This document shows positions 47,201-55,316 of a stretch of 64,000 bases of DNA, piece after piece (positions within the stretch are counted from its first letter, which is position 1; every line of letters starts with the position of its first letter). Position numbers and translations under genes: made by a program. The stretch comes from CAYWNA01 sp964459305 (GTDB lineage: Bacteria; Planctomycetota; Planctomycetia; Pirellulales; Pirellulaceae): the NCBI GenBank assembly GCA_964459305.1, contig CAYWNA010000001.1:1-64000 (forward strand), given 5' to 3'. Under the pieces are notes generated by a model. It was not told the origin of the DNA, searched no databases, and worked only from the letters and a program-made list of their open reading frames with translations.

Positions 47201-48405
47201 AGATTGTAGGCAAGAGCCCGTCAGGTGTCCCAATCCTGGTCAAAGCCGAAGTCCACGCTTACAACCAGGCAGAAAAGGTTGCCCGCCTCCCGCACGCCTA
47301 TTTCGTCGACATACCGAAACGAGATTTCCAGAAGCATCAATCGGCGACCCTGGCCTCACGTGTCCCATCCAAGCCCGCACAGCCCACGCGTCCAGCGCCT
47401 TCGACGCCGCGGCCTTCGCCTCGCAAGAGGCCGGCGGCGACTGCATCGGATCAGCGGACGGCCGTCGAATACTCGCAAGCGTTTCGGCAACAAATGGCGT
47501 CGGCGGCAGCGGACCGTAGCGTCGAGGAATTGAGAGCGGATGTGGAGGCTACCGACCGGAAGTTCGTTCAAATGCTCCAGCGTGCAAGAGGCAAAACAGA
47601 GAACCGCACGTGGACGGATACCCAGGGGAGGACGCTACTCGCGGCATTCATCGAACGGGCGGATGACGCCGTCGTGGTGCTGGACGAGCAGAAACGCACT
47701 TTCCGGATCCCGCTGGAACGACTCAGCGAAGCCGATCGGCAATGGGTGCAAGGGCAAACAGACGCGCCCGGTTCATCGCAAACACCGATGGCAGCCTGGT
47801 GCCTTCGGGCGCTGGGTGCCGCGCACAACAAACACTACCGCCTGCACGAATCGTATCCCCCGGCGGCATTGGTCGATGATGACGCCAAACCATTGCTGAG
47901 TTGGCGCGTGCTCTTGCTGCAGCAACTTGGCTATCACAGTCTTGCTGCGGCCTTTCGCTATGACGAACCGTGGGATAGCGAACACAATCGTAAATTGACA
48001 CCGCTGATGCCGGCCGTCTTTCGCGGCGGTTCCGAAGTTACATCGACGGATCGCACGCCCTTTGTCGCCATGGTCACGCAAGGCGGCGCGATATCTGACC
48101 GCTACGCCACACGGTTTGATGACATCAAGGATGCGAAGAAGCAAACGCTACTGATCGTGGAAGGCTCGGAGAGTACTGCCCCGGTTTGGACGCAACCGAC
48201 GGATATCGCCACAAGTTCAGCCGGCAATCTCAAGGATTTGCTTGAAGTACGCGATAACCGAGTGTATGTATGTTTTGCAGACGCTTCGGTGGGAACGCTG
48301 CCCGTTGATACCCCCGAGTTCGAATGGAAGAAGCTCGCCAATATCCGCGATGGCATGAAGATCGAAGCCGAAATCGGTTTTCTTCCAAACCTATCAAGCC
48401 CTTGA
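44248..48405 (+). CDS. Long propeller paralogue with SHD1 and DUF1559-like C-terminus
   Basis: This protein has 1385 residues. A membrane helix lies at about 19-44, followed by a Pro/Gln/Ser/Thr-rich spacer (about 45-130) and a propeller (GGRLGIVGPWEDQVGF; STNDGR). The putative Ig domain lies at about 482-561 (EGPKGMTIADGVLRWNP) and is followed by a second propeller. The family-specific domain (PQQSTFVLTATRPTKVTYQA to AYFVDIPKRDFQ) covers about nt 46909-47340. A Pro/Arg-rich linker leads to SHD1 at about 1118-1170 (RTWTDTQGRTLLAAFIER) and a DUF1559-like domain at about 1180-1335 (LLSWRVLLLQQLGYHSL, DEPWDSEHNRKL). GGAG precedes the start, 30 nt after the previous gene. SHD1 in yeast Sla1 binds an NPFxD motif; whether bacterial SHD1 binds peptides is unknown. 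Confidence 0.83.
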   Translation: MALETRSSTAERPAWSIPALVFGGVAGSVAVTGSILMFVLSLFAGEPAPPPSPGPVIAQQTSEGASSEPSQQNHQQPLPSQQAPSATTEDTGPAPETAASPPVSTQDSGQTAQPPQTESTLTSPPPAVDAAAVMKDKAKQLDIAEFATIKLPGEAKGFALDPAGGRLGIVGPWEDQVGFLSADDLATGSNTAQPETVSISGEPIAIAYVPRESGGVFAVGAREPDGVTILDAQTLERLKTVPVKLAHPGVLAASQNAARPHLYLTFVGPAERSRPKLGLARIDVERLEMDAQWPEREFRHVSVSPDGQFIYTLPNNSGADLTRSRPVVPDQDGVGGRWHTVTSRLGRVSTRYYVDPRGAVIAAGNNLYSADISQLLMELDFDPLAFVAKQPWMAGIRMNDLVIASTNDGRAVTEISLPGEFLIPDEKLRKQPVKPSTTFHPAAFAQIFADDERNRFVLATRQQIVSLPLDKLDLPDEPHLSLAEKPSNKAIVDAAYEVPLATLSGSPEAELIEGPKGMTIADGVLRWNPTDGDVGFVNVRVELKDDKITHDEAWQVEVGRPKLDVPFLVLGCAASLDGTRAVVWGNEWPQGGKRLSPARERHPGSRLALVDLSTRQVIAKRELDFPVARAQTSKYAIYASPLPPQYSKEPTPVIKFTPDDLRELGEEDVASGLVTTFADRYLICLDPREGSKRYTLPDMKPVETLPAPRWSIHDPPPVPRQLGDGWLLDGVLWDDNLDKTRLLVEPFGFERVYQIGRDSAGFDRAFQGFVYDVPDPTASRFTRRAPVDGICTPHVPARLTVKRTMPDRATQQGPSSGRVHLDFVRLRSSDIVRSVTLRNGYWQRVPFLYDIGDRAEIATTPDHILVTHQGEVFVIPTAGADESIQVPFRIAPQQSTFVLTATRPTKVTYQAEGSTKFDLSIQAVGINPGEKLESADGTFEIDLRDSIPEIVKQVSSRIQSNRLYDGEGTNRVDGYISKIRDSFRKIVGKSPSGVPILVKAEVHAYNQAEKVARLPHAYFVDIPKRDFQKHQSATLASRVPSKPAQPTRPAPSTPRPSPRKRPAATASDQRTAVEYSQAFRQQMASAAADRSVEELRADVEATDRKFVQMLQRARGKTENRTWTDTQGRTLLAAFIERADDAVVVLDEQKRTFRIPLERLSEADRQWVQGQTDAPGSSQTPMAAWCLRALGAAHNKHYRLHESYPPAALVDDDAKPLLSWRVLLLQQLGYHSLAAAFRYDEPWDSEHNRKLTPLMPAVFRGGSEVTSTDRTPFVAMVTQGGAISDRYATRFDDIKDAKKQTLLIVEGSESTAPVWTQPTDIATSSAGNLKDLLEVRDNRVYVCFADASVGTLPVDTPEFEWKKLANIRDGMKIEAEIGFLPNLSSP

Positions 48406-48414
48406 TCCGAGCGT

Positions 48415-51400
48415 ATGCCGAAGAAGAGCTTTTTCGTTGGACTGATCGTTGGTTTAGCGGGGGTGATATTTCTCTACGCCATCGCGGCGCAGTTGTACGA
48501 GATTTCTGTCGCACAACAGGCGCCCACTCCCGTCGGCGTTCCGCAACAACCGCCACCCCCGGACGCCGCGACGAAGCCTCAGGTCTCTAGCAACGGTGGA
48601 GATACCACGCAAGTTGATAACGCTCACGGCGTGCCGGACGCCATAGAGCCAGAGAAAAAAACGGACGTTGTCACGTCGAACGATACGTCTTTGCCGCCAG
48701 AGTTGCCCACGGAATCGGCACGCACGCTTGCCGGTCAGTTTCCTGTCGTCGAAGTGCCTGGCACCATTCTTGATGTTGCTCTTGATGCGGAACTCGGGCG
48801 GCTTGCCGTAGTCGGGCCATTCGGAGAATCGCTCGGTGTTTACGATACGAGCGACCTTAGCAAGCGGCCGCAGTTCGTTGCACTTGACGAGCCGGTCACG
48901 TCGGTCGCGTGCAAACCACTCGACGATCGTCGGCTGTTTGTTGTGGGGATCGATACGCCTCCCAGGTTAGTGTTGGTCGATGCGGAGACGTTTGCCGTCA
49001 TCGACTCAGCCACCTTAGATACCTCAGCTCCGCGGCAGTTGGCTGCCAGTCTTAACACCGCTGATCCTCACATCATCTACCTCACTGGCCCAGATCTCAA
49101 AGGGCCACGAGTGTTTGACCTTCGTCAACTTGCGGAAGTCGACTCGCTGGGGCCAGGCATTGTCGATGCCGCTTTTTCGTCAGACGGTCAAACGCTGTTC
49201 TTTCGCAGTTCTTCTCGCAAAAGAGCGGTGGGGTTGTTTTCCGAGCGAAGAACGATCACTTCAGAAGATGCTCCGGCATTCGAGTTCGAACGGGTTGGCA
49301 ACAAGCTCGGAAGCAACTTGCCCATGTATATCGGTTCCAACGATTGGTTTGTGGCGGCTGGAAAGGGCCTTCTCTCGACCGATCTTCAAAGAGAATTCGC
49401 AACGGTGTCATTCGAGCCGCAAGGGTTCTTCTCCAAGAAACCTTGGATGGCTGGCATGAACAAGGAACGGTTCTGCATTGGTTCCATCAATGATTATCGG
49501 ACGGTCGTGAGAATCGATGTGCCCGCAGATTGGCTGGATTTGCCGCCGGACGCCAAACCTATCGGTTATCGGCCTCGCGAACTCAGATGGCAGCCGGCCA
49601 TTGCAGCTCACGTCTTCGCCGACGAAAAGAACGATCAGTTCCTGCTCGCCACGCCTCGTCATCTGGTTTCTTTCCCGCTCGCCAAGCTCCGCCTGCCTGC
49701 GGAACAGGTACTCTGGGGCACGACCCACTTTCCAGAAACCTTGACCATCGGCAAACCATGGTCGATCCAGCTTCAATTTGCGGGGCAACCCGACGCGGTC
49801 TCTCTCGCCAAGCATCCACCTGGGATGGTCCTCAACGGAATGACGCTTCAATGGACGCCGCAAGCGAGGGATTTCGGCGACCACGAGATAGAGATCGTTG
49901 CCAAGTCGGGAGACGTAGAGCGATGCGAAACTCGAAAACTCCACACCGAGCGTGCCCATGTTGAATCGCCGTTTGCCGTGACTGGCGGGATTGATATTTG
50001 CGAGGATGGTCGTCGCGCTGCAGTCTGGGGCGAAAAGGTAGACGGAACGTCAAGAGTCCCGGAATTCAAGCAGTTGGGTGTGATCGATCTGGCTTTGCGG
50101 CGTGTCGTTGCAACTCGTGAATTGCCGAAGCCGTTTTCGACAGCCAAGTTGATTGGGGATGACTTGTATGTCCTGCGACGCGGACAACTCGAACGGCTTT
50201 CGGCCGAAACACTGGAAGATCGGAGCGAGCCGTCGGCAACTTCTGCGCGAGCCGGGGCGCTCACGGTGTTCGGAGAGGGGCATCGGCCATGGCGTTTCGA
50301 CTTGAATACGCTGAAACGGCTGGATGAATACCCATTGGATGTCGCGTCCTCGGAAAACGGGCTCACTGGTCCCACTGCTTTTGGCTGGGTCTCGGAAGGC
50401 GTACTCTGGAACGAAGACACTGGAGAACCCAAGCTACTGCTCTGGCCCTTTGAATTCCGACGGACACCTTGGCAGCACACAATCCGATCTTCGCCCCAAT
50501 CGGCTGGCGAGATAACCCTGACCACCAACACCTGGCATCCGTGCAGCCACAATCTGACGCGGTCTCGCGTTTCTTCCTTTCGGAGCAGAATCCTGTTCAC
50601 AGCAGTTTCTTCTGACCTGCCCGCCACGCTGGCAATCACTCAGGATACCGAAGCCTACAACTTGTCCGTCCTAAGCCTGAAAGGAAGACGTGAGCTTCTG
50701 AAGACCCCGCTCGTGCGCAAGCCTGAAGAGCCCTTTGATGGCGACAGAACTGTGGCGATCGCAACCCAAGGAGAGACTTGCGTCGTGCTCTTGCAGGGAA
50801 GATTCTATTTTGGCTCTTTGCGCAGCCTGCAGGAGTCTATCGAGGGACCTTTCCACGTTCGTCCTCAGCAAAGTGTCGTTTTGCTGCGGCCGGACCGGCC
50901 AACGAAAGTTCGGTATGAAGCGGGCCGCGCAAAGCGGTTCTACTTGGAAAGCCAGGACTTGGCTCTTGACGGAGAATGGTCCCACGCGGAATCGGCGTCG
51001 GGCGAGTTTACGCTTTCGGTGGCGGAAGCGATCGACAAAATTGTGGAATCGCATGTGGAAGTTATCGCCAATCTTCCGGCCGTGCGCACGGCGAGCAACA
51101 AAGAGCGTCTGGAATACTACAGGCAATCAGCCGATTTTGCATTCGTGCGCATACTCCGCCGCAACCCTGACGGAGTGCCAATCCCGGTGCGGGTTTTTGT
51201 CACAGCGGAAGGTGACGACTTCCAGAAAGCATCCATTTCCCACGATTTCCTCGTCGATGTTCCACTGAGACAGTTCGAGGTTGCCTTAGACAAGAAGTAC
51301 CCGCTTGGGCGCGATCCTTGGAAGAAGCCGGACGATGATCATGCGTTCGATCGGGCGACGGACGAATACCCTGACGAATTGTCACCGCCCTCTGGATCGA

Positions 51401-52332
51401 ATCGCGTATTTGCCTACATGCGGCGCGTGTGGGCCAACATTGGCGAGCCGGCCGGTTCTCTTCGAGAAGCCGCGGCAGCAGCCAAGACGGCCGGCGATGA
51501 ACGCCTGCGAAAGCAATACGTCGCCCACATCTCCAAGAAGGAATGGCGCACATGGACCGACAAACAAGGCAATCGGATCGAAGCGTTGTTTGTCAAGAGA
51601 TTTGCAGGCCAAGTGATGTTGAAGACAAGGCGGAACGCGGAACTTGCCCTGGACGAAGATGGCCTCGGCGAGGCGGATCGCCAATACCTGGCAGAACGTG
51701 AGGAACCGGTTACGCCCAGCGACACCGATACGTGGCGGGCATTCATCTTTCGGCATGTGGTTCGCGGCGTGAACGCATTTCACCAAACCGAGAAGATGCT
51801 TCCCCCGCGTGCTCTTGTCGACGATTCGGGGAGACCAACACTTAGCTGGCGAGTCCTGTTGCTGCCCCAACTCGGTTATGAACAGCTCTTTTCCTTGTTC
51901 CGGCTCAACGAACCGTGGAACAGCGAACATAATCGAGTACTGCTTGAGTTTATGCCCGATTGTCTTGCTGTAGACATCGAACGAGCGCGACAGAACAAGA
52001 CGACCATGCTGACCATCGCGAGTCCGCGATCCGCAATTCGCACCGATAGGGCACTCAGCATGCGCGACATCAGTGACGGGGCGGATTCGACGGTTGTGTT
52101 CGTCGAAGCCGTCAGCGATCGAGCAGCACCCTGGACTCAACCAGCGGACCTGGCTCTCTATGACCTAGCCCAACCGCTCGATGCACTCCGCTCACGGAAA
52201 AAACGTGTCCTCGTCGGAGTTCTGAGCGGAATGGTCATCACGCTACCCGCCGCATGCACGCGAGAAACGTGGCGGCACGCAATCGAGGACGGGGACCGCA
52301 AAGCACTTGGCGATCCGGTTCAAGTTCAGTGA
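48415..52332 (+). CDS. Long propeller paralogue with SHD1 and DUF1559-like C-terminus
   Basis: This is the last gene of the array, with 1305 residues. The N-terminal membrane helix is residues 6-27 (FFVGLIVGLAGVIFLYAIAA) with only four cytoplasmic residues before it. It is followed by a spacer, a propeller (GRLAVVGPFGESLGVYD; GSINDYR), a putative Ig domain (about 431-511, KHPPGMVLNGMTLQWTP), a second propeller, and the family-specific domain (RPQQSVVLLRPDRPTKVRYEA to HDFLVDVPLRQFE). SHD1 lies at about 1043-1095 (EWRTWTDKQGNRIEALFV) and the DUF1559-like domain at about 1121-1280 (TLSWRVLLLPQLGYEQLF, NEPWNSEHNRVL). The spacing to the previous gene is 9 nt. It has the same domain order as the gene before it, so the two are tandem duplicates that have diverged widely. 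Confidence 0.83.
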   Translation: MPKKSFFVGLIVGLAGVIFLYAIAAQLYEISVAQQAPTPVGVPQQPPPPDAATKPQVSSNGGDTTQVDNAHGVPDAIEPEKKTDVVTSNDTSLPPELPTESARTLAGQFPVVEVPGTILDVALDAELGRLAVVGPFGESLGVYDTSDLSKRPQFVALDEPVTSVACKPLDDRRLFVVGIDTPPRLVLVDAETFAVIDSATLDTSAPRQLAASLNTADPHIIYLTGPDLKGPRVFDLRQLAEVDSLGPGIVDAAFSSDGQTLFFRSSSRKRAVGLFSERRTITSEDAPAFEFERVGNKLGSNLPMYIGSNDWFVAAGKGLLSTDLQREFATVSFEPQGFFSKKPWMAGMNKERFCIGSINDYRTVVRIDVPADWLDLPPDAKPIGYRPRELRWQPAIAAHVFADEKNDQFLLATPRHLVSFPLAKLRLPAEQVLWGTTHFPETLTIGKPWSIQLQFAGQPDAVSLAKHPPGMVLNGMTLQWTPQARDFGDHEIEIVAKSGDVERCETRKLHTERAHVESPFAVTGGIDICEDGRRAAVWGEKVDGTSRVPEFKQLGVIDLALRRVVATRELPKPFSTAKLIGDDLYVLRRGQLERLSAETLEDRSEPSATSARAGALTVFGEGHRPWRFDLNTLKRLDEYPLDVASSENGLTGPTAFGWVSEGVLWNEDTGEPKLLLWPFEFRRTPWQHTIRSSPQSAGEITLTTNTWHPCSHNLTRSRVSSFRSRILFTAVSSDLPATLAITQDTEAYNLSVLSLKGRRELLKTPLVRKPEEPFDGDRTVAIATQGETCVVLLQGRFYFGSLRSLQESIEGPFHVRPQQSVVLLRPDRPTKVRYEAGRAKRFYLESQDLALDGEWSHAESASGEFTLSVAEAIDKIVESHVEVIANLPAVRTASNKERLEYYRQSADFAFVRILRRNPDGVPIPVRVFVTAEGDDFQKASISHDFLVDVPLRQFEVALDKKYPLGRDPWKKPDDDHAFDRATDEYPDELSPPSGSNRVFAYMRRVWANIGEPAGSLREAAAAAKTAGDERLRKQYVAHISKKEWRTWTDKQGNRIEALFVKRFAGQVMLKTRRNAELALDEDGLGEADRQYLAEREEPVTPSDTDTWRAFIFRHVVRGVNAFHQTEKMLPPRALVDDSGRPTLSWRVLLLPQLGYEQLFSLFRLNEPWNSEHNRVLLEFMPDCLAVDIERARQNKTTMLTIASPRSAIRTDRALSMRDISDGADSTVVFVEAVSDRAAPWTQPADLALYDLAQPLDALRSRKKRVLVGVLSGMVITLPAACTRETWRHAIEDGDRKALGDPVQVQ

Positions 52333-52351
52333 CGGATAATGAACGAAACTA

Positions 52352-52381
52352 TTGGCCAATTCCTGGTCATGTGGGTAGAAT
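52352..52381 (+). promoter_or_regulatory. Candidate promoter of the dockerin gene
   Basis: TTGGCC (52352-52357), an 18-nt spacer and TAGAAT (52376-52381) match sigma-70 at 4 of 6 and 5 of 6 positions. The site lies in the 160-nt gap after the propeller operon and about 110 nt before the start codon. Confidence 0.35.
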
Positions 52382-52492
52382 ATAGTAACGACTCTAGCGG
52401 GATCTTACGTACACGGGCCCTTCTGTGGGGCCTCCGAAACACATCGTACGATCGCCTGTCGGGTGGCCAACAATCCCGCGAGGAGTTTTTCA

Positions 52493-53755
52493 ATGCTGTC
52501 ACGCTCGTCCCTGGCTCATCGAAGGATCGGCAAGCGTATCGACGGGCCAAATCGCCGAGGCAGATTCTTCCGTCCCCTGCAGGTAGAACGACTGGAAGAG
52601 CGGAATCTGTTGGCCGTGTCCATTTTCGCCTCCGAGGAAGGCCCGTCGTATCTGGATGACGCCTCCTCCGGTGTCGCCGTTTCCGACGTCGAGGTGGACG
52701 GAGCTGTCGAAACGCAAAAGAGCGACACGCCGAGCGAAGGGGACGGCAACGGCGATGGCGTTCTCGACAGCGAGCAGGAACACGTGGTCTCCGTGCGAAG
52801 CCACGTTGATGACGGGTACGTGACCTTGGCCGCGCCGGAAGAGATGCGACTCGAAGATGTCAAGGCGATGGACAATCCGTCGCCTGACGACGCACCGGAC
52901 GACGTCGACTTCCCTGTTGGCTTTTTCGATTTCCGTGTGGCTGATGTGGAGGTAGGCGGATCTGCCACGGTGACGGTCCATTTGGAGCCGGGAACTCAGG
53001 CCGACACCTATTATGTCTTCGGTCCCACTCCGGACGATCCCCATCCGCACTGGTATCCGTTCATGTACGACGGCACCAGCGGAGCCCAGGTCTATTCGGA
53101 TCGGATTGACCTGACATTCGTGGATGGCGGGCGAGGAGACCACGATCTCATAGCCAACGGGGTGATCGTCGATCCGGGCGGCCCCGGGGTGAGCAAGCTC
53201 CCGTGGCAGAACGCCGGTCGCCCTGAAAATGTTGACAACGACGGCGGCGTGACGCCGCGAGATGCCTTGATTCTGATCAATGAACTCAATGCCCGAGGCC
53301 CTCGCAACCTGCCGCCCACGCCTAACGGCATGGGCGTATCGCCACCGTACTTGGACGTTTCCGGCGACAATGCGATTACTTCGTTGGACGTCCTAAAAGT
53401 CATGGAGTATTTGAACCGCCAAGCCGTGGGAGGCAACCGCGATCTTATTGGGCGGGGAGCCATCCGGGAAAACTCCGCACCGGAAATTGCACCAGCGTCG
53501 CCGTTGGCGCCACTGTTGGACCCGCCGAGTCGAAAATCGACGCTGCCACGGTCGAACCGGTCCACGCAAGGCTCATCGGCGCAACAGTCCATCACCGTTC
53601 GGTCAGACCTTGAAGGCGAGCTCACACGGTCCGAATCGCAATCGGCCCGCGAAAGAATTGACGACAGCGCCGAGCGCAAGACTTGGCGCGACCGCATATC
53701 GGGTCTAATGGAGGCGATTTCCGATATTGCCGAAGACGTTTCGTCTGCTTGGTAG
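52493..53755 (+). CDS. LEPR-XLL-type secreted protein with type I dockerin domain
   Basis: This protein has 420 residues. A basic N-terminus precedes the LEPR-XLL-like motif LEERNLLAV (about residues 38-46), a sorting-type signal of large planctomycete surface proteins. The middle is acidic and beta-rich. A type I dockerin pair lies at about 241-312: VDNDGGVTPRDALILINELN and LDVSGDNAITSLDVLKVMEY, each with calcium-loop Asp/Asn residues. The C-terminal ~100 residues are Ser/Arg-rich and probably disordered. Dockerins bind cohesins in clostridial cellulosomes; the partner in planctomycetes is not established. I chose the ATG at 52493, which has AGGAG 7 nt upstream, over the frame start at 52463. 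It is convergent with the next gene, 26 nt away. Confidence 0.87.
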   Translation: MLSRSSLAHRRIGKRIDGPNRRGRFFRPLQVERLEERNLLAVSIFASEEGPSYLDDASSGVAVSDVEVDGAVETQKSDTPSEGDGNGDGVLDSEQEHVVSVRSHVDDGYVTLAAPEEMRLEDVKAMDNPSPDDAPDDVDFPVGFFDFRVADVEVGGSATVTVHLEPGTQADTYYVFGPTPDDPHPHWYPFMYDGTSGAQVYSDRIDLTFVDGGRGDHDLIANGVIVDPGGPGVSKLPWQNAGRPENVDNDGGVTPRDALILINELNARGPRNLPPTPNGMGVSPPYLDVSGDNAITSLDVLKVMEYLNRQAVGGNRDLIGRGAIRENSAPEIAPASPLAPLLDPPSRKSTLPRSNRSTQGSSAQQSITVRSDLEGELTRSESQSARERIDDSAERKTWRDRISGLMEAISDIAEDVSSAW

Positions 53756-53781
53756 GGACCAAACGGCGGTCGGAGCATTGC

Positions 53782-55188
53782 TCATCGAAAGCGAATCGAA
53801 TACAAGTCGGCATCCTTCAAGACGAATCGTAGGCGGACGGGCGTACCTGCCAGGTGACTTACGTCGGAGCCGCTTTTCCAAGTGACAATGCGCTCGATGT
53901 CGTCTCCGAAGATCTCCGGCGAATCGGCGAGTGTGAAGCCCGGAACGGGCTTACGATCTTTGTCTTGGATCTCGACTTGAACACTGCCGGCAGCAGACGT
54001 AGAGGAGTTTATCACTAACTCCTTCCCATCAAAAACGATTGACTTGGTCAATAGTTCACCGCCTGCCGACGAAGCCTGCGCGGACACGAACCCGTCGATT
54101 CGGCTTATATGGCGGCGGAGTTGGCAACTGTCGCCCGTGTAGTAGCCCTCCGTCGTGTAAATCGACAGTTCGTCGGGTGCACCCACGATGGCGGATTTCG
54201 TCACCGCGATTCCCCAGGCCGGATAGTTGTTGCGGTTGACCCATCGCTGTTGCTGCATTCCGGGCCGGATGAGCGCCTCGTCCCATCGGCGAAAGTTCCG
54301 GCCGTCACGACTGGTCATGAACACCGCGTCGGACACTCCGCCGTGTTGATGAGGCACTGCCCGTCGACTGGGAACGAAGCGTTTGGGGAAGCCCATCAGA
54401 ATGTGCGGAGCCCGATAGTAAGGCTTGATCGCGTTGGTGTACATGTGCTGGGGCGGCGAACCTGGATACTCGATCCAGACGGGATCGGTCCAGTGGATGA
54501 AGTCGTCGGACGTGCCGGTCATAATGTCGCGGATGCCGTTGCGAAAACCCCGGTGGTACTCCAGGTAACAGCCGCGCAGCGGATCCCAGAAGGCCAGGTT
54601 TAATGAGTCAAACGCGCCTTTGGTGATCACGCGCCCGTCAACCATGGGCGACCAATGGACTCCGTCGGGCGACTTGTAGGCATCCATGCCGCCGTGACCG
54701 TTGGTCATGGCCTTGTACCGTTCGTCCGGCTTACAGTTGGGATTCATGTCTTTGAACGGTGCCATATTGAACTTGTCGCGACCGGCCAAGACGATGTTGT
54801 TTTTCTTCGAGCCCTCGAATTCCACGATGCCCAACTCCGGCTTGGCCCAGTGGATGCCGTCCTTGCTCTCGGCGTAGCAACAAAAATGGTGCGTTTCTTT
54901 GCGTTTGTCGAAGTCGTGGTGCCTACCACGGTAGTACATGCGGTAGATGTCACCGTCCTGGAACACCGTGTGACCGCAGCAAATATTACCTTCCCAGGGT
55001 TCGTCGTGGTCGATCGCCACTTCGCGCATAGTGGGATGGTGCAGCACGAGTCGGACATCGGTCGTCCTCTCGATCAGGCAATCGTCCACGAACAGTTCGA
55101 GCCGTGAACCAATATCGATCACGTCATCGGCTGTGGCCAGCGAACAGGCAACAGCGACAGTCATTAAGCTAAGCAATTTGGACGTCAT
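53782..55188 (-). CDS. Secreted GH32/GH43-like five-bladed propeller protein
   Basis: This 468-residue protein has a signal peptide (residues 1-20). The mature part starts IDIGSRLELFVDDCLIE and contains repeated blade motifs (DGDIYRMYYRGRH, AESKDGIHWAKPELGIVEF, SPDGVHWSPMVDGRV, GTSDDFIHWTDPVW), as in GH32/GH43/GH130-type enzymes. The last ~110 residues look like a beta-sandwich (GKELVINSSTSAAGSVQVEI), as in GH32 enzymes. It probably acts on a plant or algal glycan outside the cytoplasm. Many planctomycete members of this group have no assigned substrate, and the catalytic acids cannot be fixed from one sequence. It is divergent from the next gene and convergent with the dockerin gene. Confidence 0.72.
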   Translation of the reverse strand: MTSKLLSLMTVAVACSLATADDVIDIGSRLELFVDDCLIERTTDVRLVLHHPTMREVAIDHDEPWEGNICCGHTVFQDGDIYRMYYRGRHHDFDKRKETHHFCCYAESKDGIHWAKPELGIVEFEGSKKNNIVLAGRDKFNMAPFKDMNPNCKPDERYKAMTNGHGGMDAYKSPDGVHWSPMVDGRVITKGAFDSLNLAFWDPLRGCYLEYHRGFRNGIRDIMTGTSDDFIHWTDPVWIEYPGSPPQHMYTNAIKPYYRAPHILMGFPKRFVPSRRAVPHQHGGVSDAVFMTSRDGRNFRRWDEALIRPGMQQQRWVNRNNYPAWGIAVTKSAIVGAPDELSIYTTEGYYTGDSCQLRRHISRIDGFVSAQASSAGGELLTKSIVFDGKELVINSSTSAAGSVQVEIQDKDRKPVPGFTLADSPEIFGDDIERIVTWKSGSDVSHLAGTPVRLRFVLKDADLYSIRFR

Positions 55189-55316
55189 GGCTATGGTGCT
55201 CCGTTGAAGTCATGGTCACAATAGGCAGCGAGCCGGAATGTTTCAAGAGCCTCTGATCCGTCCATCCTTTGTCTGGGCGGAACGGACTCGGGATCGAACA
55301 CTAACGAGGGAAGACA

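Noticed and set aside
53745..53765. Terminator between the dockerin gene and the GH32/43-like gene
   Set aside because: The hairpin TTGGT-AGGG-ACCAA has a short stem and no T tract on either strand.
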